A stretch of DNA of 64,000 bases from an uncultured Dehalococcoidia bacterium (lineage in GTDB: Bacteria > Chloroflexota > Dehalococcoidia > Lucifugimonadales > JAAXIE01): contig OX638353.1 in NCBI GenBank assembly GCA_951813255.1, positions 930,001 through 994,000 of the forward strand. The letters are read 5' to 3'. Both the position numbers and the translations under genes were made by a program. The notes under the pieces are model-generated. The model was given only the letters and a program-made list of their open reading frames with translations, was not told the origin of the DNA and ran no database searches. Shown here one piece after another: positions 15,528 to 23,406 of this stretch (positions are counted from its first letter, which is position 1; every line of letters begins with the position of its first letter).

Positions 15528-16526
15528 CTACAGGGTGGACGGGGCTGAATGGGTCTCAGGGGCGAATATCTCCTCGGGCGTAACCGCCTTCCTGATCATA
15601 CCCTGTTCCAAGGCATAGGCGTAGAAGGTATCCAAGACCTTGCGGTTGGCCCTTATGCCATAGGCAAAGGGATCGTCGCCCATTAGTTGCTGGACATCGT
15701 CGAGGTGTTGCGCCAACCAAGGCAGCATGCAGAAGAGGGTGCCTGAGCCGGGGAGGCCGCGCCTGCCCACGGTCTTGGCCTGAAGGAATGCCTTGTACAG
15801 GCTCATGGCCACCCATGGGTGCTGCTCATATATTTCTCGCTTCACCACCAGGGTGTGCATGATGGGGAATATGCCGGTGCGCCGATAGTACCCGGCCTCT
15901 GCCTCCCAGTACTTGGGGAAGAGCCTCGCGACGTTGGGCGAACCCTCCTGCAAGGACTTAGGGGGTGTTGCTCCTATAAGAGCCTGTATCTCACCCTGCT
16001 CCAGCATAGCATCTAGGGATTGTTGGTCAGATATCACATGGTGGCTCACATTGGACGGGAGAGTGATGGGCACACGCTCGACCCATACTTCCGGCTCGTT
16101 GTAGCCACCGAAGAACCACTCCATCTTGTCGGGGCTGACGCCGTACTCGTGCTGAAGCATGCCACGCTGCCACACGGCGGCCGTTTGTTGGTACTCCATT
16201 GCACCGATGCGCTTCCCTGCGAGGTCTGCGGGGCTGTTGATGCCGGAGTTGGTGTTGATGAACATGTCGCAATGGCGGAAGCGACGCGAGGGGAAAACGG
16301 GGATGGCGACCAACCGCTGGTCGCCTTCGTCCCGCAGGTGGGAGAGGGTGGACATGGAGAACTCGGCCACATCGAACTCGGCGTGCCTGCCCTGACGGCG
16401 GAAAAGCTCGCCGGGGCTCATGGGAAGGAAGTTGAGTTCGATCCCTTCGGGAACCACCGTCCCCAAAAGCAAGGGTATGGTGCGGTCGTACAGGCCACAG
16501 GCCAGTGTAAGTTGTAGCTTGGCCAC
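15528..16526 (-). CDS. Periplasmic-binding-fold protein related to 4,5-dihydroxyphthalate decarboxylase
   Basis: A 332-residue protein with the type 2 periplasmic-binding fold: LACGLYDRTIPLL, DVAEFSMSTL, INSPADLAGKRIGAMEYQQTAAVW. It lacks any signal peptide or lipobox, so it is probably cytoplasmic. The pattern matches proteins annotated as 4,5-dihydroxyphthalate decarboxylase, a PBP2-fold enzyme of phthalate degradation. The nearby phthalate-dioxygenase-type Rieske genes support a catabolic role, but a transport-derived sensor cannot be excluded. The start is GTG at 16526 with a G-rich upstream stretch. It lies 17 nt after the molybdopterin subunit gene on the same strand, suggesting one transcript. 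Confidence 0.75.
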   Translation of the reverse strand: MAKLQLTLACGLYDRTIPLLLGTVVPEGIELNFLPMSPGELFRRQGRHAEFDVAEFSMSTLSHLRDEGDQRLVAIPVFPSRRFRHCDMFINTNSGINSPADLAGKRIGAMEYQQTAAVWQRGMLQHEYGVSPDKMEWFFGGYNEPEVWVERVPITLPSNVSHHVISDQQSLDAMLEQGEIQALIGATPPKSLQEGSPNVARLFPKYWEAEAGYYRRTGIFPIMHTLVVKREIYEQHPWVAMSLYKAFLQAKTVGRRGLPGSGTLFCMLPWLAQHLDDVQQLMGDDPFAYGIRANRKVLDTFYAYALEQGMIRKAVTPEEIFAPETHSAPSTL

Positions 16527-16543
16527 TTCATCAACCCCCGGTG

Positions 16544-18853
16544 TTATTCGTTCTCGTGCATGACACGCCAGACCTTCTCCGGCGTCAGGGGCATGTCGAT
16601 GTGGCGCACGCCCAAGGGCGAGAGGGCGTCGATAACAGCGCTGACGATTACCACTGCGGTCCCCGTGGTGGTGATTTCGCCAGCGCCCTTCGCCTGCATG
16701 GGGTTGGTGGGTGAGGGCGTTTCCGTGTCCAGCAACACTGGCTCGGGCATGTCCTCGGCGATGGGCAACCCGTAGTCGAGGAAAGTGCTGTTGAGGGGCT
16801 GGCCGTCGGGAGTGTAGTCAATGCCCTCGCTCATGGCTTGTCCGATGCCTTGGGCAAGGCCCCCATGGTGCTGGCCAACTATAAGCTTGGGGTTGATCAT
16901 GATCCCGCAGTCGTGCACTCCGAAGTGACGCAGCAGCCTGACGTCGCCCGTATCCCGGTCCACCTCGACAACCACTATCTGGCCTCCATAGGGGAAGGCG
17001 GCATCTACGAGGGTGTATTCGCTGGTGAACTCCAAGCCAGGAGTAAGGCCGGGTGGCAGCGTCTCCTCGCTGAAGGCCCTCTGGGCTGCTTGAGCGAAGG
17101 ACACCCGCTGGGCTGGCGACCCAGGAGGTTGTAACCCGCCATCCTGGAACTCTACTTGATCAGGAGCGCAGCCGAAGAGGTCAGCACCGATCTGCGCCAT
17201 TTTCTCTCGAGCCTGTTGCAGGGCTAGGTAGACCGCGCTACCGCTCACGACCGTGCCACGGCTGGCGGCGGTGCCTGCGCCATTCTCCAGCATATGAGTA
17301 TCGCCGTGTAGGACTGCTATCTGGTCAGGGGCGATGCCGAGAATATCCGCAGCGACTTGGGCGAAGGCGGTCTCGCTGCCTTGTCCGTGAGGGGAGGCCT
17401 CGGTGTAAATTTTGACGTGGCCGTCCCGTTCGATCTCCACTCGAGAATTGCTGTCGCGCAGCGGGCCGTCACCGCCCGAAGACTTGATGTAGGTGGCTAC
17501 CCCGATGCCGACTAGGCGACCCTGATTGCGAGCTTCCTCTTGGTCCTGTAGCAACTGTTGGTAGTCCGACAGTCCCGTCATGTCGTTGAGCATCTTGCTG
17601 TAGTCGCCACTGTCGTAAAGGTACCCGGTCGGGGTTGTGTAGGGCTGGGCTTCCTCCGGTATTAAGTTCTTCTGGCGCACCTCTACCGTGCTGATGCCCA
17701 GTTCAGACGCCACGAGATCCATGGCGCGCTCGGAGAAGTAGCCAGCCTCGGCGCCTCCCGCGCTGCGGTAGGGGCCTGTGGTTGGCTTGTTGGTAGCCAC
17801 GGCCAGCAGATGAACATCCATCAGGGGCGTCTTGTAAGGCCCGGTCATGCGGTGGGCCATGTTGTATGGAGACACTGCTGTGGACCCCACGAAATAAGCA
17901 CCGATATCCCATACGAGGTGGTAGCGGACACCGAGGATGGTGCCGTCGTTCTTGACGGCGACTTCGGCGTCGCAGGTTGCGCCACGGGAGTGATAGAAGG
18001 TCATGTTCTCGCTGCGGTCTTCGATGCACTTGATGGGGCGCCCCAGTTCGACTGCGAGGTAGCACACAGCGCCCATGTCCGGGCGCAGATTCTTGCCGCC
18101 GAAACCGCCGCCTACATCCGGCGCAATGACGCGGATGGTACGGGGGTCTCGATTAAGCATGTAGGCCAGTTGCCCTTTGTCGTTGTGGGGCGATTGTGTC
18201 GAACTCCAGACCGTGAGGGCATCGGCTTCCCGGTCGTAGGCCGCAACGACGCCGCGGTTTTCCATGGCGGCAGGGGTGACCCGTTTAGACTCGAACCTAC
18301 CACGCAGAATACGGTCCGCTTGATTGAAAGCCTCGGTGAGGTCGTCATGAGGGTCGTTCATGCGCAGCAGGACGTTGGTGCCCAAGTCCTCGTGAAGAAC
18401 TATCTCGTCCTTTGTGGATTCTTTAGGATCCACAACCACGGGCAGGGGCTCATAGTCCACTCGAATCAGATCGAGGGCGTCGCGGGCCTGATAGCGTGTC
18501 TCTGCAACAACCACGGCCACTGGCTCTCCGACATAACGCACCCGGTCTGATGCCAGTATGGGATGGGCGGGAGTCGTGTTGTTGGGGCCCAGAACATCCG
18601 GGAGGTTCGGGGCTACCCGCATGGAAGGGTTGGTGCCTGTCAGGTCGCTCGATGTCACCACTCGAAGCACGCCGGGGGCGTTGATGGCTTGGGTAACGTC
18701 TATGGAGCGTATGCGGGCGTGGGCATGGGGGCTATGGAGCACTGCTGCATGCAGCATGTCGGGGAACTGCACATCTTCGACGAAGGTGCCGACGCCCCGC
18801 AGGAGCTGCGGGTCCTCGAACCGTTTCATGCTTGTGCCCACGTAGGTTGTCAC
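16544..18853 (-). CDS. Xanthine dehydrogenase family molybdopterin-binding subunit
   Basis: A 769-residue molybdenum hydroxylase large subunit, paralogous to the one at 7191-9491 throughout its length (both start MTTY, then KRxEDP). GGGFGGK is present, and the C-terminal catalytic segment is AKGAGEITT, so the general-base glutamate is retained. The loop near the substrate reads GPYRSAGGAEAGYF rather than the CO-dehydrogenase AYRCSFR. It therefore probably hydroxylates an aldehyde or heterocycle. GTG at 18853 follows GGAAGG. No FAD or iron-sulfur subunit gene lies on either side, although the enzyme class normally needs them. Confidence 0.9.
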   Translation of the reverse strand: MTTYVGTSMKRFEDPQLLRGVGTFVEDVQFPDMLHAAVLHSPHAHARIRSIDVTQAINAPGVLRVVTSSDLTGTNPSMRVAPNLPDVLGPNNTTPAHPILASDRVRYVGEPVAVVVAETRYQARDALDLIRVDYEPLPVVVDPKESTKDEIVLHEDLGTNVLLRMNDPHDDLTEAFNQADRILRGRFESKRVTPAAMENRGVVAAYDREADALTVWSSTQSPHNDKGQLAYMLNRDPRTIRVIAPDVGGGFGGKNLRPDMGAVCYLAVELGRPIKCIEDRSENMTFYHSRGATCDAEVAVKNDGTILGVRYHLVWDIGAYFVGSTAVSPYNMAHRMTGPYKTPLMDVHLLAVATNKPTTGPYRSAGGAEAGYFSERAMDLVASELGISTVEVRQKNLIPEEAQPYTTPTGYLYDSGDYSKMLNDMTGLSDYQQLLQDQEEARNQGRLVGIGVATYIKSSGGDGPLRDSNSRVEIERDGHVKIYTEASPHGQGSETAFAQVAADILGIAPDQIAVLHGDTHMLENGAGTAASRGTVVSGSAVYLALQQAREKMAQIGADLFGCAPDQVEFQDGGLQPPGSPAQRVSFAQAAQRAFSEETLPPGLTPGLEFTSEYTLVDAAFPYGGQIVVVEVDRDTGDVRLLRHFGVHDCGIMINPKLIVGQHHGGLAQGIGQAMSEGIDYTPDGQPLNSTFLDYGLPIAEDMPEPVLLDTETPSPTNPMQAKGAGEITTTGTAVVIVSAVIDALSPLGVRHIDMPLTPEKVWRVMHENE

Positions 18854-18921
18854 CGTTGCACCTTCCTTGAGAAGACCTTATATCGACGGCTGAAGATTCA
18901 CCACGGCCGACCGCGTGAAGA

Positions 18922-19024
18922 TACCCGTCCTAGTGAGTGCGCAACAATTCCGACTGGCCAGGACGGGTAAGCGTGGCACATGGATTCCCGTCCCGGAGGC
19001 CAACACGGGAGTCCATGTGCCACG
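18922..19024. repeat. Two adjacent inverted repeats (possible terminators or small repeat element)
   Basis: TACCCGTCC (18922-18930) pairs with GGACGGGTA (18961-18969). Immediately after, CGTGGCACATGGA (18972-18984) pairs with TCCATGTGCCACG (19012-19024), with an inner CCCGT/ACGGG. Both lie between two minus-strand genes, after the VOC stop, and would end its transcript. Confidence 0.7.
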
Positions 19025-19049
19025 GAGATTTCCATTCGAGGTGAGAGGG

Positions 19050-19388
19050 TTAGATCGGCCAGCTTACCTCGGAGACGTCCACCCGGTAGCCTTCGCCGTC
19101 GCGTATCCAGCACTCGCCCACTGCGCCGGGGGTGTTCCGCTCGGCGGTGGTGACGGCACGCTCTTCGATGGTGTCCACGCTGTCGACATGGAAGCCGAAG
19201 TGGTTCACGCCATAGGGCTGGGTGGGCACGTTGATGATGGCGACGCCGATGTGGCCGTCGGAGAGGTAGATGGTGCCGTTGGGGCCGCGTTCCTTCTCTT
19301 CCAAGCCGAAGACGCTCTTGTAGTAGGTGGCCTCGGCCTCACGGTCCTGGGCGTTGATGGCGATATGGCGGATTCTGGGTCGCTCCAT
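19050..19388 (-). CDS. VOC superfamily protein
   Basis: A 112-residue vicinal-oxygen-chelate protein: RIRHIAINAQDREAEATYYKSVFGLEE, then IYLSDGHIGVAIINV, NHFGFHVDSVD and WIRDGEGYRVDVSEV. It has one domain of two beta-alpha-beta-beta-beta units. Function within the superfamily (isomerase, lyase or dioxygenase) cannot be assigned. ATG at 19388 has AGGAGG 8 nt upstream; a longer frame to 19484 lacks a ribosome site. It is divergent from the first Rieske gene. Confidence 0.83.
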   Translation of the reverse strand: MERPRIRHIAINAQDREAEATYYKSVFGLEEKERGPNGTIYLSDGHIGVAIINVPTQPYGVNHFGFHVDSVDTIEERAVTTAERNTPGAVGECWIRDGEGYRVDVSEVSWPI

Positions 19389-19477
19389 GTTCGCATCCTC
19401 CTTTGCCTTACTTGCTCCATACTTTAGGCGGAAGAGGCCCATGTTGCAACTTTGGCTAGCTACAACATGGCCCTCGG

Positions 19478-19506
19478 TTGACATACCAACTGGCCATGCC
19501 TAGTAT
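19478..19506 (+). promoter_or_regulatory. Sigma70-type promoter for the first Rieske oxygenase gene
   Basis: TTGACA (19478-19483), a 17-nt spacer and TAGTAT (19501-19506) sit 85 nt upstream of the GTG at 19592. Just upstream, CCATGTTG (19439-19446) and CAACATGG (19463-19470) form an inverted repeat that could be a regulator site. Confidence 0.65.
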
Positions 19507-19591
19507 GATTTCAACCTAAACCCTAGGCCGTCAGTAGCTGGCTGCCCGGCTGGCTTGCCACGGCGAGACTTGATGCAGGAGGAGGTATCAC

Positions 19592-20869
19592 GTGGTAACA
19601 AAGCAGCTCAATAAGACCCTTACCGAGATCAGTCCAGGCACACCTATGGGCGAAACCATTCGACGTTACTGGATACCGGCCCTCCTCTCCTTCGAAGTAC
19701 CGGAACCTGACTGCCCGCCGGTGCGCGTCAGGCTTCTGGGTGAAGACCTCATTGCCTTCCGCGACACCAATGGCCGTGTGGGTTTGCTGGACGAGTTCTG
19801 CCCCCATCGCCGGGCCTCCCTGTGGCTGGGTCGCAACGAGGAATGCGGTCTGCGGTGCGTCTACCATGGCTGGAAGTACGATGTGGACGGCAACTGTGTC
19901 GACCAGATGAACGAGCCGATTAGTTTCGCGGACAAGATTCAAATCACAGCCTATCCCGCGGTGGAGATGGGCGACGTCATCTGGGCTTACATGGGCCCCG
20001 CCGACAAGAAGCCCCCGGTGCCACGCTTCGAGTGGACGCAAGTGCCGGCCACGCACCGTTACACGACGAAGGTGCAGCAGGAGTGCAACTGGCTGCAGGG
20101 ATTGGAGGGTGGCATCGACACCTCCCATGCTCCAATCCTGCACCGTCGCATCAGCGTTGACACCGAGCAGCCGGGCATCCCCTTGAACTCGGCTTTTGTG
20201 CAGGGGAAGGCTCCCAAGCTGCAGGTGGAAAACACGGACTATGGCTATCGCTACTACGGGGTGCGCCCGATGGAAGACGATGGCACCTACGTGCGGGCGT
20301 ACCACTACGTGATGCCATTCACCCAGTTGCGTCCAAGCACGGGCGCCCCTCATATGGTGGATGGTCATTTCTGGGTGCCAATCGACGACCACAATGTGAT
20401 GGTGTGGAACTTTGGGTACTCCTTCGAAGAGAAGCCGCTGAGCCCGGACGAGAGTTATGAGCGTGGATCGGGCAATAACTTCGGGACCGACGTCATCATT
20501 AAGAACGGGTTCCGGTCCATCCGTAACAAGGGCAATAACTGGCTCATCGACCGTGAGGTCCAAAAGAACGAGACTTTCACCGGCATCAAAGGCATCAACA
20601 CCCAAGACCGGGCGGTGCAGGAGTGCATGGGCCCGGTCGTAGACCGCAGCAAAGAGTTCCTCGGCCCGGCGGACATTGCCATCGTTCAGGCGAGGCGACT
20701 GTTGGAAGACGCGACCAAGACGGTGGAAGACGGCGGGGACCCCCCTGGCGTGGGCACCAGCTACTACCATATCAGGGCCGCCGAGAGCGTGTTTGGCCCA
20801 GGCGTGGACTGGCATGAGGAGCTGATGGACGACATGTATCCCGGCAAGCCTGCCTCCACTATTCGTTAA
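19592..20869 (+). CDS. Rieske ring-hydroxylating oxygenase alpha subunit, phthalate 4,5-dioxygenase type
   Basis: A 425-residue oxygenase component. The Rieske [2Fe-2S] ligands are Cys70 and His72 (CPHR) with Cys89 and His92 (CVYHGWKYD). The mononuclear iron triad is Asp176-x2-His179-x4-His184 in GIDTSHAPILH. Overall order and spacing match the phthalate-dioxygenase (alpha-only, homotrimeric) branch, which also includes vanillate O-demethylase. It would hydroxylate or demethylate an aromatic compound. Electrons must come from a reductase not seen in the window. GTG at 19592 follows GGAGG. It is convergent with a second, similar gene. Confidence 0.92.
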   Translation: MVTKQLNKTLTEISPGTPMGETIRRYWIPALLSFEVPEPDCPPVRVRLLGEDLIAFRDTNGRVGLLDEFCPHRRASLWLGRNEECGLRCVYHGWKYDVDGNCVDQMNEPISFADKIQITAYPAVEMGDVIWAYMGPADKKPPVPRFEWTQVPATHRYTTKVQQECNWLQGLEGGIDTSHAPILHRRISVDTEQPGIPLNSAFVQGKAPKLQVENTDYGYRYYGVRPMEDDGTYVRAYHYVMPFTQLRPSTGAPHMVDGHFWVPIDDHNVMVWNFGYSFEEKPLSPDESYERGSGNNFGTDVIIKNGFRSIRNKGNNWLIDREVQKNETFTGIKGINTQDRAVQECMGPVVDRSKEFLGPADIAIVQARRLLEDATKTVEDGGDPPGVGTSYYHIRAAESVFGPGVDWHEELMDDMYPGKPASTIR

Positions 20870-20939
20870 GACCCAGGCCCTTTAGGCTGGGCCAGTAAGG
20901 ACTTGGCCTGTCGGGGCCGGACGGTTTAAGCGACCATGA

Positions 20940-20970
20940 TGTAGGGGCAACCGTGAAGGTTGCCCCTACA
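20940..20970. terminator. Bidirectional hairpin between convergent Rieske genes
   Basis: TGTAGGGGCAACC (20940-20952), loop GTGAA, GGTTGCCCCTACA (20958-20970): a perfect 13-bp stem with a T-rich stretch after it. Similar GTAGGGGC...GCCCCTAC elements are common dispersed repeats in several phyla, so it may also be a repeat element. The remaining intergenic bases to 21120 show nothing I recognise. Confidence 0.75.
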
Positions 20971-21120
20971 TTGTTTGTGGGGCATACGGTCTTAGAAGGC
21001 TACGGGTTTATGGGGCGTACGGGCCTCACTCGGAGTACGACATCAAGACTGGCATCCGGGGTTAGGTCGACTGGCTGCGCGATAGCTCACAGTAGTCAGT
21101 GTCGCGGTAGTACCGACTGG

Positions 21121-22491
21121 TCAGCCGCGGGACGGGCCGAAGCCTGTGCCTCTGAGAAATAGCAGGGCATCACTATTCTCGGCAAGCTCCGGGTGCTCGA
21201 CGAAGGCCTCCCGCAGGTGGGCGGTGCCCTCCCACCAGTCTACCGAGCGAGGCAGGAGCACGCCGCCTGTGCGAGTGCGGTATAGCTCCGGCTTGTCCAC
21301 CGTTGGCGGTGGAGTGCCCTCCATCATGTCGCGGCAGGCTTGGAGCATGCGACGACGGGTGCGGGCGATCATGAGGTCGCCAGTGCCGAGGTTTTCCTTG
21401 GTGCGGTCTGCGATGCCGCCCATGCTCTCAGTGATCGCCTGGTCTTGGAGGTTGATGCCGTCGATGCCGGTGAAGCTGCCGTTTCGCTGGATTTCACGGT
21501 TGACGTTGTAGTCGTTGCCGAAATTGTCGGCCAGTCGCCAACGCCCCAGCCAGTCCGTGGTGTTGGGAAGAAAGCGAGGGTGGTTGTTGCTCCCGAGGAT
21601 GTTATTGCTGCCCACTAGGCTTGTGCTGCCCGTTCTCTCCGCGGTGTCCCTGTCGACCGGCTTGGAGATGTGCCAGAACATGGTGTGTTCGTCGTCTACG
21701 GGGACCCAGCCTTGGACCAGCACCTGTACCCCCAAGAGGCCCGTGGGGATCATGGTGTAGCAGGGGAAGAGGAACTGGGCCATGCGCCAGTAGTACTGGT
21801 CGTCTTCGACTGGGCGGTAGGCGCCGTAGGCAGTGCCGGCCTCGGTGTCGATTACGCGGAAACGCGGTTGCCGGTCACGGACGGTGAAGTAATCGAAGCT
21901 CCCTGGTTCCACGTCTTCGGGCGTCACGCTGCCCAAGTGCATGAAGGCTAGGTGAGCGTGATCGATGTCGCCCTCCAAGGCCTGCAGCCAGTTGCACTCC
22001 CGCAGCGCCGTCCATATGTAGGTCTCCCCATCCAGCATGTTGGGCTCAAGGTCAGGTAGTGGAGGAGGCTCGGTGCGTGGCCCCATGTAGGCCCACACGA
22101 CGCCGTTTCTTTCACGAGTGGGATAGGCGACGGCTCGCACCTTGTCCTTGAAGTCGCTTTCAGGGGGCTCGGCTGGCATGTCGAGACAGCGGCCGTCCAC
22201 ATCGAATTTCCAGCCATGATATACGCAGCGAAGGCCCTCTTCCTCGTTGCGCCCGAAGTAGAGGGATGAGCCACGGTGGGGGCAGTTGTTGGCTAGGAGG
22301 CCAATCTTGCCGGAGGTGCTGCGGAAGGCGATCAGGTTCTCGCCCAGCAGGCGTATGCGCAGGGGAGATCCGTCGGGCCCTTCCAGCTCGGAACTCATGA
22401 AGGCTGGTATCCAGTGCTCCCGCATCACCCTGCCCATGGGGGTACCGGGGCCAACCTTGGTGAGCATATCGTTCTCTGCTGCTGTGAGCAT
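21121..22491 (-). CDS. Rieske ring-hydroxylating oxygenase alpha subunit, phthalate 4,5-dioxygenase type
   Basis: A 456-residue oxygenase paralogous to the 19592-20869 gene. Rieske ligands are Cys70/His72 and Cys89/His92; the catalytic iron triad is Asp177-x2-His180-x4-His185 (DHAHLAFMH). The first 30 residues (PGTPMGRVMREHWIPAFMSSEL) closely follow phthalate 4,5-dioxygenase oxygenase subunits. AAGGAGG precedes the ATG at 22491. No ferredoxin or reductase gene is adjacent. The downstream-facing neighbour in the same direction further right is a ring-cleavage cluster, which makes aromatic hydroxylation its likely role. Confidence 0.92.
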   Translation of the reverse strand: MLTAAENDMLTKVGPGTPMGRVMREHWIPAFMSSELEGPDGSPLRIRLLGENLIAFRSTSGKIGLLANNCPHRGSSLYFGRNEEEGLRCVYHGWKFDVDGRCLDMPAEPPESDFKDKVRAVAYPTRERNGVVWAYMGPRTEPPPLPDLEPNMLDGETYIWTALRECNWLQALEGDIDHAHLAFMHLGSVTPEDVEPGSFDYFTVRDRQPRFRVIDTEAGTAYGAYRPVEDDQYYWRMAQFLFPCYTMIPTGLLGVQVLVQGWVPVDDEHTMFWHISKPVDRDTAERTGSTSLVGSNNILGSNNHPRFLPNTTDWLGRWRLADNFGNDYNVNREIQRNGSFTGIDGINLQDQAITESMGGIADRTKENLGTGDLMIARTRRRMLQACRDMMEGTPPPTVDKPELYRTRTGGVLLPRSVDWWEGTAHLREAFVEHPELAENSDALLFLRGTGFGPSRG

Positions 22492-22587
22492 GGTGGCCTC
22501 CTTCAGGTAGGCTGGGGCGCCCCGAATGGTAGTCCACGGGTCCGATTGGGCCTCAGCGTATGACTGGTCCAGCGTGATGTCAACGGA

Positions 22588-22618
22588 TTGCGCATAGTCA
22601 GGCGGGATGCACTATAAT
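22588..22618 (+). promoter_or_regulatory. Probable promoter for the small basic protein
   Basis: A perfect TATAAT (22613-22618) is preceded by TTGCGC (22588-22593) with a 19-nt spacer. It is divergent from the Rieske gene and lies 70 nt before the small gene. Confidence 0.5.
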
Positions 22619-22631
22619 GAGTGCCGATAAG

Positions 22632-22667
22632 GGAAGCGGGCCTGTTATGGGAAAGCAGCCCGCTTCC
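22632..22667 (+). promoter_or_regulatory. Hairpin in the leader of the small basic protein gene
   Basis: GGAAGCGGGC (22632-22641) pairs perfectly with GCCCGCTTCC (22658-22667) around a 16-nt loop. It lies between the predicted promoter and the ribosome binding site (GGAAGGAA near 22672), so it may control translation or transcript stability. No T-run follows, arguing against a terminator. Confidence 0.6.
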
Positions 22668-22687
22668 GCTCGGAAGGAAGTCATCTG

Positions 22688-22819
22688 ATGGTGAAGAAGA
22701 AGCCGAAGAAAGAGAAGCCCCAGGAGTCCGTTGAGGACTTTGTCGCGAAGGTCAACCGTGACCAGAGCAAGTCGGCGGGACTAAAGCAGCGCTTCGTCTG
22801 GCAAAGGCGTCGCCACTAG
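22688..22819 (+). CDS. Small highly basic protein (43 residues), unknown function
   Basis: The frame encodes 43 residues starting MVKKKPKKEKPQESVEDF and ending QRFVWQRRRH. About a third of the residues are Lys or Arg, concentrated at both ends, with an acidic helix-like middle (ESVEDFVAKVNRD). GGAAGGAA lies 8-9 nt upstream of the ATG, and a TATAAT box and hairpin precede it. There is no hydrophobic segment. I do not recognise the family; a nucleic-acid or ribosome-binding role is possible from composition only. It is convergent with the CinA-like gene, 39 nt from its stop. Confidence 0.6.
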   Translation: MVKKKPKKEKPQESVEDFVAKVNRDQSKSAGLKQRFVWQRRRH

Positions 22820-22858
22820 AGTCAGGCCTCTGGGCGTCCCAATGTGGACCCCTTCCCC

Positions 22859-23347
22859 TTATTGTGCTTCCTTGATGCATTGCTCCAGCAGGTCCAGGGC
22901 GTGGCGGGCGAAGACCCACATGTTGGCTTCGCGATTGTCGTCGGCCGTTTCCACGGTGATGCTGCGCTCGACGGGGCCTGAGACTGCGATGCAGGCGTGG
23001 CCTGCGGAGTCGCCGTAGCGGTTGCCCGTCGGGCCGCTGGCACCTGTTTCGCTGAGGGCCCATGTAGTGTCTACGGAGCTCAGGAGGGCGCGGGCGTTCA
23101 GCATGGCGTAGGCCTCGGTGCTGGCGCGGATGCCCTGCATTGCCTCGTCAGGTACGTGCATGAACCCCTTCTGTGCTGCGCGGGTATAGGACACGACTCC
23201 GCCCACGTAGTAATCGGAAGCCCCCGGAATCGCGACTAGGCAAGCGGAGATGAGTCCACCCCCGGAGGACTCGGATACTGACACGGTGTGCTGCTTCTCC
23301 CTGAGGGCTGCTGCCACTGCGGTGGCCATTGGCGAGAGATCTGGCAT
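22859..23347 (-). CDS. CinA C-terminal domain / PncC-like nicotinamide-nucleotide amidase family protein
   Basis: A 162-residue stand-alone CinA C-terminal domain. VSVSESSGGGLISACLVAIPGASDYYVGGVVSYTRAAQKG corresponds to the conserved E-S-x-x-G-G active-site region; SETGASGPTGNRYGDSAGHACIAV is the second conserved block. Characterised members deamidate nicotinamide mononucleotide, but divergent ones in catabolic clusters have unknown roles. The start at 23347 has AAAGGAAG upstream. It lies 59 nt after the SDR gene and is probably the last gene of the leftward ring-cleavage unit. Confidence 0.82.
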   Translation of the reverse strand: MPDLSPMATAVAAALREKQHTVSVSESSGGGLISACLVAIPGASDYYVGGVVSYTRAAQKGFMHVPDEAMQGIRASTEAYAMLNARALLSSVDTTWALSETGASGPTGNRYGDSAGHACIAVSGPVERSITVETADDNREANMWVFARHALDLLEQCIKEAQ

Positions 23348-23406
23348 GATTCTTCCTTTTTCCGGTCTTCGTTGAGCCGGGCATTTTGTTTGAATTCTTG
23401 CCGGGT

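Noticed and set aside
19523..20815. 430-codon minus-strand open frame
   Set aside because: It lies opposite the first Rieske gene, whose cysteine and histidine ligands are all in place; the antisense product is rich in His, Val and Arg with no family pattern.
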